Positions 36,928 through 46,233 of a DNA stretch of 52,413 bases are shown here, in pieces (positions within the stretch are counted from its first letter, which is position 1; each line of letters starts with the position of its first letter). A program made the position numbers and the translations under genes. The DNA lies in the NCBI GenBank assembly GCA_945870325.1, contig CAMBRQ010000015.1, positions 1 through 52,413 of the forward strand. Direction: 5' to 3'. The notes under the pieces are model-generated. The model was not told the DNA's origin. It saw only the letters and a program-made list of their open reading frames with translations, and searched no databases. The stretch comes from an uncultured Dorea sp. GTDB taxonomy: Bacteria > Bacillota > Clostridia > Lachnospirales > Lachnospiraceae.

Positions 36928-38175
36928 TTACTGTGTGTTGCCGGTATTGTTATCAATTACGAGACCGCCATCGGTGCTGTCATCTGTGGGTCCGGTGGAA
37001 TCGGCATTGTCTGTGGTTCCGTCAGTTCCTGTGCTATCATCTGTGAGGTTGCCATCGGTATCATCTGTGAGATCTGTGCCGTCATCTGTGTTGGCATTGT
37101 CTTCGGTATCAGCATCTTCCTCATCAGTATTTTCTTCGTCGGTAACGTCTTCCGTGTCGGCATCGTCTTTTTCGTCGCCGCCTCCGAAGATGTTCTTGAA
37201 GAATCCTACGACTTTGTCCCAGAAGCCTTCTTCTTCGTCAGAGTTGCTGCCGGAGTTGTTGATTGCATCTAAGGTGCTGTCGATGATCGCATCGGCGCCG
37301 AGGAGGTCGTCCTTTGTGTCGTTAATGATGCCGCCGTCGCCGGAGCCGCCGGTAAATACGCTTTTGATAGAATCCCATAAGTTAGAGAAGAATCCGCCGC
37401 TCTTGCCGTCTAAGTTATCTAAGGTGTTCTTCAAGGCTTTTACATCGTAGTCATACTGAGAGATATTCTGCATGAGTGATGTGATCTTAGCCATCTGGTC
37501 TTCGGTAAGAGTGATGTTATATGTATTGGCTGCATCGTTGATTGCATTCTGAATCTCGCCTTCGTCTGTCAGGTTGTTCTCGATAACATCTTGTTTTACA
37601 TCGTTCATAAGATCGGTTGCTTCCTGCTGTCCTACGGCGTCTGCAAGTTCCCCGGTTGTTACCAGTTCTTCGGTAGCAGCAGTTTTCTGACCTTCATCTA
37701 ATGTCTCCCCGCTGGCTTTCTCATAAGCCATCATAATTCCGGTCAGTGCTCCGGTACCGGATACTGCGATCGGTGAAGCTGCAACTACGTTACAGTTCTC
37801 AACTCCGGATGTCAGCAGTGTGCTTGCGATCATGGAACTGGTTACGAAAGTAAGGTTTGCAACTTTAACCTGGATGCCGCCCTTTTCGGTCGGTTCTACA
37901 TAAGCACAGCTGTATGTACGTGTTCCAATCTGTGCTTCAGAGGCAATTCCTTCCATATATTTTCTTTCGTCCGCATTGGTAACCTCGATTGTGGCAACCT
38001 CATCGGCAGAAGTCCCAAAATACTCATACATGGATGTCTTCTGTTCTGCTGTTAAGTCGGTACCAAGGGTCACTACCTTGGAACTGTCTGCTTTTGCCAC
38101 CATAGGCAGGCTAGTACAGGTAAGTGCTGCCGCCAGCATCAGTGGTATTATTTTTTTCATCTTCTTCATAATCAT
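36928..38175 (-). CDS. secreted DUF1002 family protein (YpuA-like)
   Basis: This is an exported protein of about 415 residues. The N-terminus MKKMKKIIPLMLAAALTCT... ending MVAKADS is a clear signal peptide. The next 230 residues match the DUF1002/YpuA pattern (LGTDLTAEQKTSMYEYFG, GTGALTGIMMAYEKASG). The last 110 residues are Asp/Thr/Gly-rich and low in complexity, like a surface-exposed tail, with no sortase motif. The start is uncertain: ATGs at 38175 and 38169 and a TTG at 38205 are possible, and the AAGGGGG lies 17 bases before the first ATG with a small GGTG/CACC hairpin between. Function of the family is unknown; in Bacillus ypuA is linked to envelope stress. Confidence 0.8.
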   Translation of the reverse strand: MIMKKMKKIIPLMLAAALTCTSLPMVAKADSSKVVTLGTDLTAEQKTSMYEYFGTSADEVATIEVTNADERKYMEGIASEAQIGTRTYSCAYVEPTEKGGIQVKVANLTFVTSSMIASTLLTSGVENCNVVAASPIAVSGTGALTGIMMAYEKASGETLDEGQKTAATEELVTTGELADAVGQQEATDLMNDVKQDVIENNLTDEGEIQNAINDAANTYNITLTEDQMAKITSLMQNISQYDYDVKALKNTLDNLDGKSGGFFSNLWDSIKSVFTGGSGDGGIINDTKDDLLGADAIIDSTLDAINNSGSNSDEEEGFWDKVVGFFKNIFGGGDEKDDADTEDVTDEENTDEEDADTEDNANTDDGTDLTDDTDGNLTDDSTGTDGTTDNADSTGPTDDSTDGGLVIDNNTGNTQ

Positions 38176-38219
38176 TGGTGTATAATCACCATACCCCCTT
38201 TTCAATATCTCTGTGAGAT

Positions 38220-38245
38220 GCCGGCATCCGTCTTCGGATGCCGGC
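38220..38245. promoter_or_regulatory. perfect 11-bp leader hairpin before the DUF1002 gene
   Basis: GCCGGCATCCG and CGGATGCCGGC pair around a four-base loop. It lies in the 5' leader of the DUF1002 mRNA, just after its predicted transcript start. No T tract follows on either strand, so it is not a typical terminator. Confidence 0.7.
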
Positions 38246-38267
38246 GTATTTTCTTTGATTCTTCCCT

Positions 38268-38295
38268 AGCATAACATATCCTGTTATATTTGCAA
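38268..38295 (-). promoter_or_regulatory. promoter of the DUF1002 gene
   Basis: On the minus strand TTGCAA, a 16-base spacer and TATGCT lie between the thioredoxin-like gene and the DUF1002 gene. Confidence 0.5.
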
Positions 38296-38307
38296 AGAAA
38301 ATATCCA

Positions 38308-38631
38308 TTAACTATTTCTAAAGATTTTTTGTAGACGCTGTTCAAACAGGTCTTCTTCGATGATTCCCTGCATACTTCCGAGAAATTCTCCCTTCTCTAT
38401 GAACACGAACGTAGGGACAATATCTGCGTCGTAATCAGCTGCGAGAATGACAGATTCTTCGATCTCTACTTCGTAGAAATTAATTCTGCCACGGTATTTT
38501 TCTTCAAGTTCTTCTACGATAGGTTTCATCATGGCACATTTTCCGCACCACACAGCATAGAACATGACAACAACGGGAAGCGGACTGTGCTTTGTCTCGG
38601 TTGCAAAGTTTTTCGCCGTTAAGTGTAACAT
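38308..38631 (-). CDS. thioredoxin-like protein with CGKC active site
   Basis: This 107-residue thioredoxin-fold protein has the active site WCGKC (FYAVWCGKCAMMKP) and the cis-proline in DIVPTFVF. It is probably a cytosolic disulfide reductase or redox partner; it has no signal peptide. Standard thioredoxin has CGPC, so Lys replaces Pro between the cysteines, which should change the redox potential. The start is the ATG with AAAGG nine bases upstream, three codons inside a longer TTG-initiated frame. No thioredoxin reductase gene is nearby. Confidence 0.88.
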   Translation of the reverse strand: MLHLTAKNFATETKHSPLPVVVMFYAVWCGKCAMMKPIVEELEEKYRGRINFYEVEIEESVILAADYDADIVPTFVFIEKGEFLGSMQGIIEEDLFEQRLQKIFRNS

Positions 38632-38663
38632 AGTTTTCAACCTTTCTCATTCAATCCTTAAGA

Positions 38664-38819
38664 TCAGCACTTGGGATTCAATATGTGACATACCTCATCC
38701 ATTGATTTTTTCAGGCAGATTAGCCTCTTGTGCAAACCTTTCCGGTGATAAGTGAATTCACATAATCTTTGCTTGATATTCTTTTTTCCACGTCGTCCCA
38801 TATGCTTACATCCAGACAT
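38664..38819 (-). CDS. possible small basic Cys-containing protein
   Basis: This 51-residue frame starts MSGCKHMGRRGKKN and ends ILNPKC, between trmB and the thioredoxin-like gene on the same strand. It is basic with four cysteines. Only AGAAG is present as a ribosome site. I recognise no family, and the 258-base gap may equally be a plain leader for the thioredoxin-like gene. Confidence 0.25.
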   Translation of the reverse strand: MSGCKHMGRRGKKNIKQRLCEFTYHRKGLHKRLICLKKSMDEVCHILNPKC

Positions 38820-38889
38820 AAGTTCTTCTATATTAATGTATGCAGGATCTAAAGAACTGTTACGATATAGTATATCAGATGAATAGCGA

Positions 38890-39549
38890 TTATCGTTTCC
38901 TTCCGGCAATTAGTTTACAGATTGGGTTGCCCATAGAAGAGAATTTTTCTTCGTACTCCGTCATAACATTTCCCTGGTTTAACGTTGTGTCTTTGTGAAG
39001 ATCATAAGTACATGCCGTGATTTCGAATGTATCAGAGCCGTTTAATTCTTCTACGGAGAAATCAAAGAGCGGGCGGTTGTCTGTCTTGAATTCGACAGTT
39101 CCGTCTGCCGTCAGGATCTTGTAGTAGCGCTGGAAGAACTCACGGGATGTAAGCCGTCTTCTGGCATGCCTTGCTTTCGGCCATGGATCGGAGAAGTTCA
39201 GATAGATGCGGGATACTTCTTCTGGTGCGAATACATCAGCAATATCACGGGCGTCCATGCAGATAAAACGGATATTATCAGGTACGCCCGGGGAATCCAT
39301 TGCCTGTAGTTTCTCGACAGCCCTTAGAAGGACGCTGGAGTATCGTTCGATTCCGATGTAATTCATCTGTGGATTGCGTCTGGCAAGGGTGAGCAGGAAT
39401 TGTCCTTTGCCCATGCCGATCTCTATGTGAATAGGATTGGCATTGCCGAACACATCTTGCCATGCTCCTTTGTACTTGGTTTCGTTCTTAACAACTTTTT
39501 CGCATTCATTCAGTACGCCTTCGGCGCGGGGTATATTTCTAAGCCGCAT
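38890..39549 (-). CDS. trmB: tRNA (guanine46-N7)-methyltransferase
   Basis: TrmB makes m7G46 in the variable loop of tRNAs. The 219-residue SAM enzyme has motif I IEIGMGKGQFLL, IGIERYSSVLLRA, RIYLNFSDPWPKARHARRRLT (the diagnostic DPWPK-R motif) and FKTDNRPLFDFS. The start is the ATG before RLRNIPRA with GGGAGG ten bases upstream; a longer TTG-initiated frame lacks a site. It is divergent from the V-ATPase operon. Confidence 0.95.
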   Translation of the reverse strand: MRLRNIPRAEGVLNECEKVVKNETKYKGAWQDVFGNANPIHIEIGMGKGQFLLTLARRNPQMNYIGIERYSSVLLRAVEKLQAMDSPGVPDNIRFICMDARDIADVFAPEEVSRIYLNFSDPWPKARHARRRLTSREFFQRYYKILTADGTVEFKTDNRPLFDFSVEELNGSDTFEITACTYDLHKDTTLNQGNVMTEYEEKFSSMGNPICKLIAGRKR

Positions 39550-39590
39550 GTGCGTTTCCTCCCTGTTTTCAAGCATTTTGTGCTTGTTCT

Positions 39591-39619
39591 AGTTTATAAT
39601 GCGTGTGGGGAAATGTCAA
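39591..39619 (-). promoter_or_regulatory. trmB promoter
   Basis: On the minus strand TTGACA, a 17-base spacer and TAAACT point into trmB. The rightward V-ATPase promoter in the same gap is not clear; TTGGTA at 39662-39667 with TTTAAT 18 bases on is the best candidate. Confidence 0.5.
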
Positions 39620-39743
39620 TTGATTCTAAAGATGTGAAAAAAATAACAAATTTAAGCGTTTTTGGTAAAATTTACTATGGAATTTTTTAATAATAAGAGT
39701 ATTATTATAACATGAAAAAAGTATATAGGAATGGAGGCGGCTT

Positions 39744-40055
39744 ATGGACTCTATTGTTGGAAGATTGGCGGATATTGAGACTACGGCTGAAGCGATTGTA
39801 GAACATGCTCAGGCCCAGAAGAGTGAGATAGAGAAGAAGGTTCAGGCGAAGCGAGATCGGTTCGACCAGGAACTGGAGGAAGAGACGCAGAAGAAACTGC
39901 AGGAGATCAGACAGGAAGCGGATGCTAAGATGGAGCGGATATTGGCAGGTCAGCGTGATAAGAACCGATCAACAATTGACGGTCTTAAGAAAGAATTTGA
40001 AAAGAATCATAATGATTATGCCCGGGAGATCTTAGCGCATATCATAGAGGTGTAG
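39744..40055 (+). CDS. V-type ATPase peripheral stalk subunit G/H
   Basis: This 103-residue, almost wholly helical protein forms a coiled coil (EKKVQAKRDRFDQELEEETQKKLQEIRQ). It matches the AhaH/NtpF-type stalk subunit, which dimerises with subunit E to hold the A3B3 head. It is first in the V-ATPase operon, with GGAGG before the start. Identification rests on helix pattern, size and position rather than on a unique motif. Confidence 0.82.
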   Translation: MDSIVGRLADIETTAEAIVEHAQAQKSEIEKKVQAKRDRFDQELEEETQKKLQEIRQEADAKMERILAGQRDKNRSTIDGLKKEFEKNHNDYAREILAHIIEV

Positions 40056-40058
40056 AAC

Positions 40059-41105
40059 ATGGGAAATGTTATGTCATACAGTGGGATTGTCACGAAGGTG
40101 CGGGCGATGCAGGCGAAACTTCTTACGGAGAGAGATTTTGAGAGTATCGCCGGTCTTACGAGCGTGCCGGAAGTGATTGAATATCTAAAGGGGAAGCCTG
40201 CGTATGCACAGTGTCTGAATCAGATGGATACATCCCTGTATCATAGAGGGAATGTGGAAAAAGTGATGTATCAGTCGTTGTTCGATGATTATACGAGGAT
40301 ATTCCGGTTTGCAGGGATGGAGCAGAAGAAGTTCCTGAAGATCTATTGGAAACGGTATGAGATCGATCTGATCAATTACTGCCTGCGGATTGTATTCAAT
40401 CATTATGATAAGCCGTTTGATCTTGATTATAAGAAGGCATATTTTGACAAGTATTCTCAGATATCCATTGACAAACTGATTACATCGAGGAATATTGAAG
40501 AACTGGTGGATAATCTGAAGGGTACGGAATATTATGCTCCTTTACAGAAGTTGAAAGATTCGGAAGGGGCAACGCTGTTCGATTATGATCTAACACTGGA
40601 TCTGTATTATTTCTCTACGATGTGGAGGAAGAACAAGCGCCTTCTTAAGGGGAAGGAACTGGAATTGTATACCAGGGACTGTGGCACGAAGATTGACCTT
40701 CTAAATATACAGTGGATCTATCGTGCGAAGAAGTATTATCATATGCTGCCGCCGGATATCTATTCCATTACGATTCCGATTAATTACAGGTTAAGCGTGG
40801 ATCGTTTTAAAGCGTTGGTGGAGGCTCCCACGGTGGAGGAATTCGAACGGCAGTTAGGGACAACGTATTATGCCAGAAAACTGGGTGATATGGAAGGAAA
40901 GACTCTGGAACGGATGTACAAAGAGTGTCTGGAGAGGCTATATCTGGGGGACAGGCGGCGTGACCCTTATTCGATAGCAACGATTAATACGTATTTATTC
41001 TTGAAAGAAGAAGAACTAGATAAATTAACGACGGCTCTTGAATGTATCCGTTACGGCTTATCTAGGGGAGAGACGTTAGGATACTTAGGAGGTGTGATTC
41101 AATGA
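40059..41105 (+). CDS. ntpC: V-type ATPase subunit C (d-type central rotor coupling)
   Basis: This 348-residue helical protein matches the AhaC/NtpC family that links the central shaft to the membrane ring. Typical stretches are YSGIVTKVRAMQAKLLTERDFE at the start and SIATINTYLFLKEEELDKLTTALECIRYG at the end. GAGGTG precedes the start, three bases after the previous stop. Its end overlaps subunit I by four bases. The gene stands before I, unlike the Enterococcus hirae order. Confidence 0.92.
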   Translation: MGNVMSYSGIVTKVRAMQAKLLTERDFESIAGLTSVPEVIEYLKGKPAYAQCLNQMDTSLYHRGNVEKVMYQSLFDDYTRIFRFAGMEQKKFLKIYWKRYEIDLINYCLRIVFNHYDKPFDLDYKKAYFDKYSQISIDKLITSRNIEELVDNLKGTEYYAPLQKLKDSEGATLFDYDLTLDLYYFSTMWRKNKRLLKGKELELYTRDCGTKIDLLNIQWIYRAKKYYHMLPPDIYSITIPINYRLSVDRFKALVEAPTVEEFERQLGTTYYARKLGDMEGKTLERMYKECLERLYLGDRRRDPYSIATINTYLFLKEEELDKLTTALECIRYGLSRGETLGYLGGVIQ

Positions 41106-43042
41106 TTGTAAAGATGAAGTTTTTGAGCATCAGTGGTCCGAGAACGGATATTGACCGGGTGTGCGACAAGTACTTGTCTAAGTATGAGATGCAGCTTGAG
41201 AATGCGATTACCGAATTGAAGACGACGGATAATCTGATGCCATTTGCGGAAGTGAATCCGTATAAAGAGCCGCTTCAGAAGGCGGAGCAGTTCGCAGCAC
41301 TTCTGCCGGCGGGGAATATGAAGATCGATACATCCATGAACTGTGAAGAGATGGTTGCATTGATCCGTGATCTGAACCATGACTATCTGGAACTGCAGGA
41401 GAAGAAAGAACTGCTTGGCAAGAAGGCTTTGGAAGTTAAGGAGAAATTAAAAGTGCTGGAGCCATTCAGCCCTCTGGAACTGGATCTTCACAAGGCGCTG
41501 AGATATAAATATATGAAGATTCGATTTGGAAGAATCGGTGTGGATTATTATAAGAAACTGGAGAAGTATCTGTTCGAAGACCTGAATGCAGTATTCATGG
41601 AAGGAACAAGGAACGAGAATTATGTCTATGGGTGCTACTTCGTGTCGAATGCGGAGGCAAGCAAGGTAGACTCTGTGTTCAATTCTCTGCATTTTGAGAA
41701 GATTGCTATCCCGGATGAATATATCGGAACTCCGGCAGCAGCGTGTGAAAACCTTAAGAAAGAGATTGGGGAGACGGAAGATCAGATCAGAGAGATTGGT
41801 CAGGAGGTTGAGAACCTAATGACCAGCAAAGCGGCGAAGATACTGGGCACAAGGAAGAGGCTAGAGGAATTGTCGAATAACTTCGATGTCCGTAAGATGG
41901 CGGCAAGGACTGATGTTGGAGATAACAAGGAAGATTATTACATTCTTTGTGGATGGATGGGGGAAGAAGATGTAGCGGCATTTCTCAAGGAAACAGAGAA
42001 TGACGACAGAGTATTCGTTGTGGTGGAAGAAGACAGAGAGAAGTTCTTCGGTGACCCTCCGACGAAGTTAAAGAACCCGAGGTTCTTCAAGCCGTTCGAG
42101 ATGTTTATAAGGATGTATGGACTTCCGGCTCATAATGAACTGGACCCTACGGTCTTTGTGGCGCTGACTTATACATTCATCTTCGGTGCGATGTTCGGAG
42201 ATGTGGGGCAGGGATTGTGCCTGTTCGTGATTGGCGGCCTGCTCTATCTTAAGAAGAAGATGAATCTGGCGGGAATTATATCGATTGCAGGTATTTTCTC
42301 AACGTTTTTCGGGTTCATGTTCGGAAGTGTATTCGGCTTCGAAGATGTGTTGCCGGCGATATGGCTAAGGCCGGTGGAAGCGATGATGAATCTGCCGATG
42401 ATCGGTCAGTTGAATACCGTATTTGTCGTTGCAATCGCATTTGGTATGGCGCTTAATATCCTGGCGATGATCTTCCAGATTATCAATGCTGTGAAAGCGC
42501 ACGATACAGGGAATATCTGGTTTGCTACCAATGGAGTGGCAGGACTTGTGTTCTATGGATTCCTTGTATTGACGATTGTGTTATATATGACCGGACATAA
42601 GGTGCCGGGCAATATTATGATGGTAATATTCCTGGGAATTCCGATTCTGATGTTCGTATTCAAGGAGCCCCTTACCAATATGGTGGAGCGTAAGAATAAG
42701 AAGATGGAAGAAGGCAAGGTGATGTTCCTAGTGCAGGGCTTCTTCGAATTATTCGAGACGTTGCTTAGTTATTTTTCCAATACGCTTTCTTATGTGCGTA
42801 TCGGAGCATTCGCAGTCAGCCATGCGGCGATCATGGAAGTTGTGCTGATGCTTTCAGGAGCGCAGGCGGGCAATCCAAACTGGATCGGCGTAGTGATCGG
42901 TAATCTTATCGTGTGCCTGCTGGAGGGACTGATCGTTGGAATCCAGGTGCTTCGTCTGGAATATTACGAGATGTTCAGCAGGTTCTATAAAGGCAGCGGA
43001 CGGGAATTTAAGCCGTTCAACAATCATAGTAAAGAACTGTAA
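41102..43042 (+). CDS. ntpI: V-type ATPase subunit I (membrane a-type stator)
   Basis: This 646-residue protein has a long soluble N-terminal half with coiled coils (about 100-130 and 215-260). The C-terminal membrane half carries about seven helices from residue 345 (TYTFIFGAMFGDVGQG). The essential arginine expected in the ion channel is in SNTLSYVRIGAFAVSHA, Arg566. AGGAGG precedes the start. With subunit K it forms the ion path. Confidence 0.94.
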   Translation: MIVKMKFLSISGPRTDIDRVCDKYLSKYEMQLENAITELKTTDNLMPFAEVNPYKEPLQKAEQFAALLPAGNMKIDTSMNCEEMVALIRDLNHDYLELQEKKELLGKKALEVKEKLKVLEPFSPLELDLHKALRYKYMKIRFGRIGVDYYKKLEKYLFEDLNAVFMEGTRNENYVYGCYFVSNAEASKVDSVFNSLHFEKIAIPDEYIGTPAAACENLKKEIGETEDQIREIGQEVENLMTSKAAKILGTRKRLEELSNNFDVRKMAARTDVGDNKEDYYILCGWMGEEDVAAFLKETENDDRVFVVVEEDREKFFGDPPTKLKNPRFFKPFEMFIRMYGLPAHNELDPTVFVALTYTFIFGAMFGDVGQGLCLFVIGGLLYLKKKMNLAGIISIAGIFSTFFGFMFGSVFGFEDVLPAIWLRPVEAMMNLPMIGQLNTVFVVAIAFGMALNILAMIFQIINAVKAHDTGNIWFATNGVAGLVFYGFLVLTIVLYMTGHKVPGNIMMVIFLGIPILMFVFKEPLTNMVERKNKKMEEGKVMFLVQGFFELFETLLSYFSNTLSYVRIGAFAVSHAAIMEVVLMLSGAQAGNPNWIGVVIGNLIVCLLEGLIVGIQVLRLEYYEMFSRFYKGSGREFKPFNNHSKEL

Positions 43043-43069
43043 GAGTTCATATACGAGGAGGAAATAATC

Positions 43070-43504
43070 ATGACATTAACAGTGAAATTATTACTTATTG
43101 TAACTTTGGTACTTAGCATTATCATTCCATTCGGATATTATCTGCTTGGAGAGAAGTCGAAGAAACGTTATAAGAGAGCGATCGGAGCCAATGCTTTCTT
43201 CTATTTTGGAGCATTTGCTATTGCGGCAATCATGATGTTCGCAGGAGAGCCTGTTCAGGCTGCGGACGCTGCTTCTAATGTGGCTTCGAATGCTACAGGT
43301 CTTGGCTACCTTGCTGCTGCACTGTCCACCGGTTTGTCCTGTGTCGGCGGCGGTATTGCCGTTGCGAGTGCTGCAAGCGCTGCTCTTGGAGCAATCAGTG
43401 AGGACTCCAGCGCGCTTGGTAAGTCTCTGATCTTCGTAGGTCTTGCGGAAGGTGTTTGTCTGTACGGACTGATCATCTCCTTCATGATCTTAGGTAATCT
43501 GTAA
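43070..43504 (+). CDS. ntpK: V-type ATPase subunit K (proteolipid c-ring)
   Basis: This 144-residue, four-helix proteolipid is the rotor ring subunit. The C-terminal hairpin (about 75-144) is a normal c-type unit with glycine-rich GGGIAVASAASAALG and the ion-binding Glu127 in GLAEGVCLYGLIISF. The N-terminal hairpin (about 6-62) lacks a carboxylate and is poorly c-like. One carboxylate per four helices is the V-type pattern. Na+ versus H+ specificity cannot be settled by eye. GAGGAGG precedes the start. Confidence 0.92.
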   Translation: MTLTVKLLLIVTLVLSIIIPFGYYLLGEKSKKRYKRAIGANAFFYFGAFAIAAIMMFAGEPVQAADAASNVASNATGLGYLAAALSTGLSCVGGGIAVASAASAALGAISEDSSALGKSLIFVGLAEGVCLYGLIISFMILGNL

Positions 43505-43505
43505 G

Positions 43506-43814
43506 ATGAAGATGTATCTGATTAGTGATAATATCGACACACTGACAGGAATGAGACTGGCAGGAGTAGATGGAGTCGTGGTTCATGAAAGAGAGGAACT
43601 TCGGGAAGCCATTGAAAACGCTATGAATGATAAATCGGTGGGAATTATTCTGCTTACGGAGAAGTTCGGCAGGGAATTCCCGGATCTGATTGATGAGATC
43701 AAACTGGAGCGGACGATGCCGCTTCTGATCGAGATTCCTGACAGACACGGAACCGGACGTAAGAAAGATTTTATCACATCCTATGTAAATGAGGCGATTG
43801 GTCTTAAGTTGTAG
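43506..43814 (+). CDS. V-type ATPase subunit F (central shaft)
   Basis: This 102-residue alpha/beta protein matches the AhaF/NtpG family: YLISDNIDTLTGMRLAGVDG at the start, GIILLTEKFGREFPDLID in the middle. It binds the D shaft subunit. The start lies one base after the stop of K without a strong ribosome site, so translation is probably coupled. Confidence 0.9.
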   Translation: MKMYLISDNIDTLTGMRLAGVDGVVVHEREELREAIENAMNDKSVGIILLTEKFGREFPDLIDEIKLERTMPLLIEIPDRHGTGRKKDFITSYVNEAIGLKL

Positions 43815-43866
43815 AATAGAGATTATAGAATAGGGACCTGTTTAAGGTAAGAAGAAGGTGACACAC

Positions 43867-44454
43867 TTGACATTAGAAGAGAAGATATCACATCTTAAGG
43901 ATGCCGCTATGGAAGAAGCAAGGGCAGAGGCGAATGCGATTATGAAGCAGCATGAGGATGCGCTGATGGGCGTGTTCGAACAGCATCGTACAGAAGAGAT
44001 TCGTCAGTCTGAGACCCGTGTGAAGGCAGAGCGTGTCCATGCGAACCAGCAGCTTAATATGGCAATGTCCAAGGCGCAGCTGGAACTGAAGAGGGAATTG
44101 AGTAAGACTCAGAATGAATTGAAGAAAGATCTGTTCCGGGAAGTGGAGGAACTGTTGCAGGAATATATGAAGACAGAAGAGTATAGGAGCCTTCTGGTGG
44201 AATATATAAGGAAAGCGGCAAAATTCGCTGACGGAGCGGCTATGACAATCTATATTAATCCTACGGATGCTGATAAGAAGGAGTATCTGGAGGAATATAC
44301 GGGCATGATGCTGACGGTGAGCAAGGAAGACTTTATCGGAGGCGTGCGTGCCGTGATCAGGGAGAAGAATATCCTGATTGACCATGCGTTTAAGGGCGCA
44401 CTGGAGAATGAATATCAGAAGTTCTCGTTCAAGGGAGGTGCGCAGATTGAGTAA
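43867..44454 (+). CDS. ntpE: V-type ATPase subunit E (peripheral stalk)
   Basis: This protein of about 195 residues has a long N-terminal helix (MTLEEKISHLKDAAMEEARAEANAI) and a globular C-terminus (GGVRAVIREKNILIDHAFKGALE, typical of the family). The start is a TTG with AGAAGG eight bases upstream; a GTG three codons earlier is an alternative. The end overlaps subunit A by eight bases. Confidence 0.92.
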   Translation: MTLEEKISHLKDAAMEEARAEANAIMKQHEDALMGVFEQHRTEEIRQSETRVKAERVHANQQLNMAMSKAQLELKRELSKTQNELKKDLFREVEELLQEYMKTEEYRSLLVEYIRKAAKFADGAAMTIYINPTDADKKEYLEEYTGMMLTVSKEDFIGGVRAVIREKNILIDHAFKGALENEYQKFSFKGGAQIE

Positions 44455-46219
44455 TGTAGTGACTGGAGAGATCTATGGAATTAATGGACCTGTCATCTAT
44501 CTGAAGGGCAAGACCAAGTTCAAGATGGCAGAGATGGTACATGTAGGGAAAGAAAAACTGGTAGGCGAGGTTATTTCTCTGGATAAGGATCTGACAACGG
44601 TGCAGGTGTATGAAGAGACGTCCGGGCTTCGTCCGGGAGAAGTGGTAGAGTCTACGGGGGCTGCGGTATCTGTAGCATTGGCGCCGGGGATCTTGAATAA
44701 TATCTTTGATGGAATCGAGCGTCCGCTGGAGAGGATTGCGGATACCGGCGGGGCATTCATTACCCGTGGTGTCAGCGTGGATTCGCTGGATATGCAGAAG
44801 TTGTGGGAGACGCATATTACCGTAAGCGTAGGAGATGCCGTCCAGGGTGGATGCGTGATTGCGGAAGTGCCGGAGACACGTGCAATCATGCACAAATGTA
44901 TGGTGCCTCCGGATGTGGAGGGAACGGTTGTGTCTGTAGTTCCGGACGGAGAATATACGATTAATGATGTACTGGTGACGCTGGAACTGGCAGACGGCAG
45001 CAGGAAGGATCTGACTATGACGCAGAGATGGCCGATCCGTGTGCCAAGACCGGTGACACAGAGGTATCCGGCAAGCGTGCCGCTGATTACCGGACAGCGT
45101 ATCTTAGATACCATGTTCCCAATTGCAAAGGGAGGTACGGCAGCGATTCCCGGAGGATTCGGAACCGGAAAGACCATGACTCAGCATCAGATTGCAAAAT
45201 GGGCAGATGCGGATATCATCATCTACATCGGATGCGGAGAGCGTGGAAATGAGATGACGCAGGTTCTGGAAGAATTCTCAGAACTGGTTGATCCAAGAAG
45301 CGGAAACCCGCTGATGGATCGGACTGCGTTGATTGCAAATACTTCGAATATGCCGGTTGCTGCCCGTGAAGCGTCTATCTACACGGGACTTACGCTGGCT
45401 GAATATTATAGAGACATGGGATATGATGTGGCGATCATGGCGGACTCTACTTCCAGATGGGCAGAGGCGCTTCGTGAGTTGTCAGGACGTCTGGAGGAGA
45501 TGCCGGCAGAAGAAGGCTTTCCGGCATATCTGGCATCCAGGCTCTCAGCGTTCTATGAGAGGGCGGGTATGATGCAGACGTTGAATGGCGAGACGGGATC
45601 TGTGTCAATTATCGGTGCGGTATCCCCGCAAGGCGGAGATTTCTCAGAGCCGGTAACACAGAATACGAAGCGATTCGTAAGATGCTTCTGGGGACTGGAT
45701 AAGTCTCTGGCGTATTCCAGACATTTCCCAGCAATTCACTGGCTGAGCAGTTATAGTGAATATCTGAATGACTTAAGTGGATGGTATACGGATCATGTAT
45801 CCCCGAAGTTCATAGATTACAGGAATCGTATGATGGCGCTTCTGAATCAGGAGAGCAGCCTGATGGAGATTGTAAAACTGATCGGTGGCGACGTACTGCC
45901 GGATGATCAGAAACTGGTGCTGGAGATTGCGAAAGTAATCCGGCTTGGATTCCTGCAGCAGAATGCATTCCACAAGGATGATACTTGTGTATCAATGGAG
46001 AAGCAGTTCAAGATGATGGATGTGATTTTATATCTGTATAAGACCTCCAGAAAACTTGTGGCTATGGGAATGCCGATGTCTGTGCTGAAATCGGAAGGAA
46101 TCTTCGAGAAAGTCATTGCGATTAAGTATGACGTGCCGAATGATAATCTGCAGCTTTTAGATCTGTATAAAAAAGATATCGATGATTTCTACAACAGAGT
46201 CATCGAGAAAAATGCGTAA
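44447..46219 (+). CDS. ntpA: V-type ATPase catalytic subunit A
   Basis: This is the 590-residue catalytic subunit that hydrolyses or makes ATP. It has Walker A GGFGTGKT at 236-243, the catalytic region [17 protein letters not shown], and [26 protein letters not shown] with the family-specific insertion upstream of the P-loop. The start is a TTG ([15 protein letters not shown]) with GGAGG eight bases upstream; a longer upstream frame overlaps E and is not translated as far as I can see. 590 residues is normal length. Confidence 0.97.
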   Translation: MSNVVTGEIYGINGPVIYLKGKTKFKMAEMVHVGKEKLVGEVISLDKDLTTVQVYEETSGLRPGEVVESTGAAVSVALAPGILNNIFDGIERPLERIADTGGAFITRGVSVDSLDMQKLWETHITVSVGDAVQGGCVIAEVPETRAIMHKCMVPPDVEGTVVSVVPDGEYTINDVLVTLELADGSRKDLTMTQRWPIRVPRPVTQRYPASVPLITGQRILDTMFPIAKGGTAAIPGGFGTGKTMTQHQIAKWADADIIIYIGCGERGNEMTQVLEEFSELVDPRSGNPLMDRTALIANTSNMPVAAREASIYTGLTLAEYYRDMGYDVAIMADSTSRWAEALRELSGRLEEMPAEEGFPAYLASRLSAFYERAGMMQTLNGETGSVSIIGAVSPQGGDFSEPVTQNTKRFVRCFWGLDKSLAYSRHFPAIHWLSSYSEYLNDLSGWYTDHVSPKFIDYRNRMMALLNQESSLMEIVKLIGGDVLPDDQKLVLEIAKVIRLGFLQQNAFHKDDTCVSMEKQFKMMDVILYLYKTSRKLVAMGMPMSVLKSEGIFEKVIAIKYDVPNDNLQLLDLYKKDIDDFYNRVIEKNA

Positions 46220-46233
46220 AGGAGGGACCGTAT

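Noticed and set aside
44378-44446. Upstream extension of V-ATPase subunit A
   Set aside because: It lies within subunit E, has no ribosome site, and the Arg/Ser-rich residues match no A subunit; the TTG with GGAGG is a far better start.
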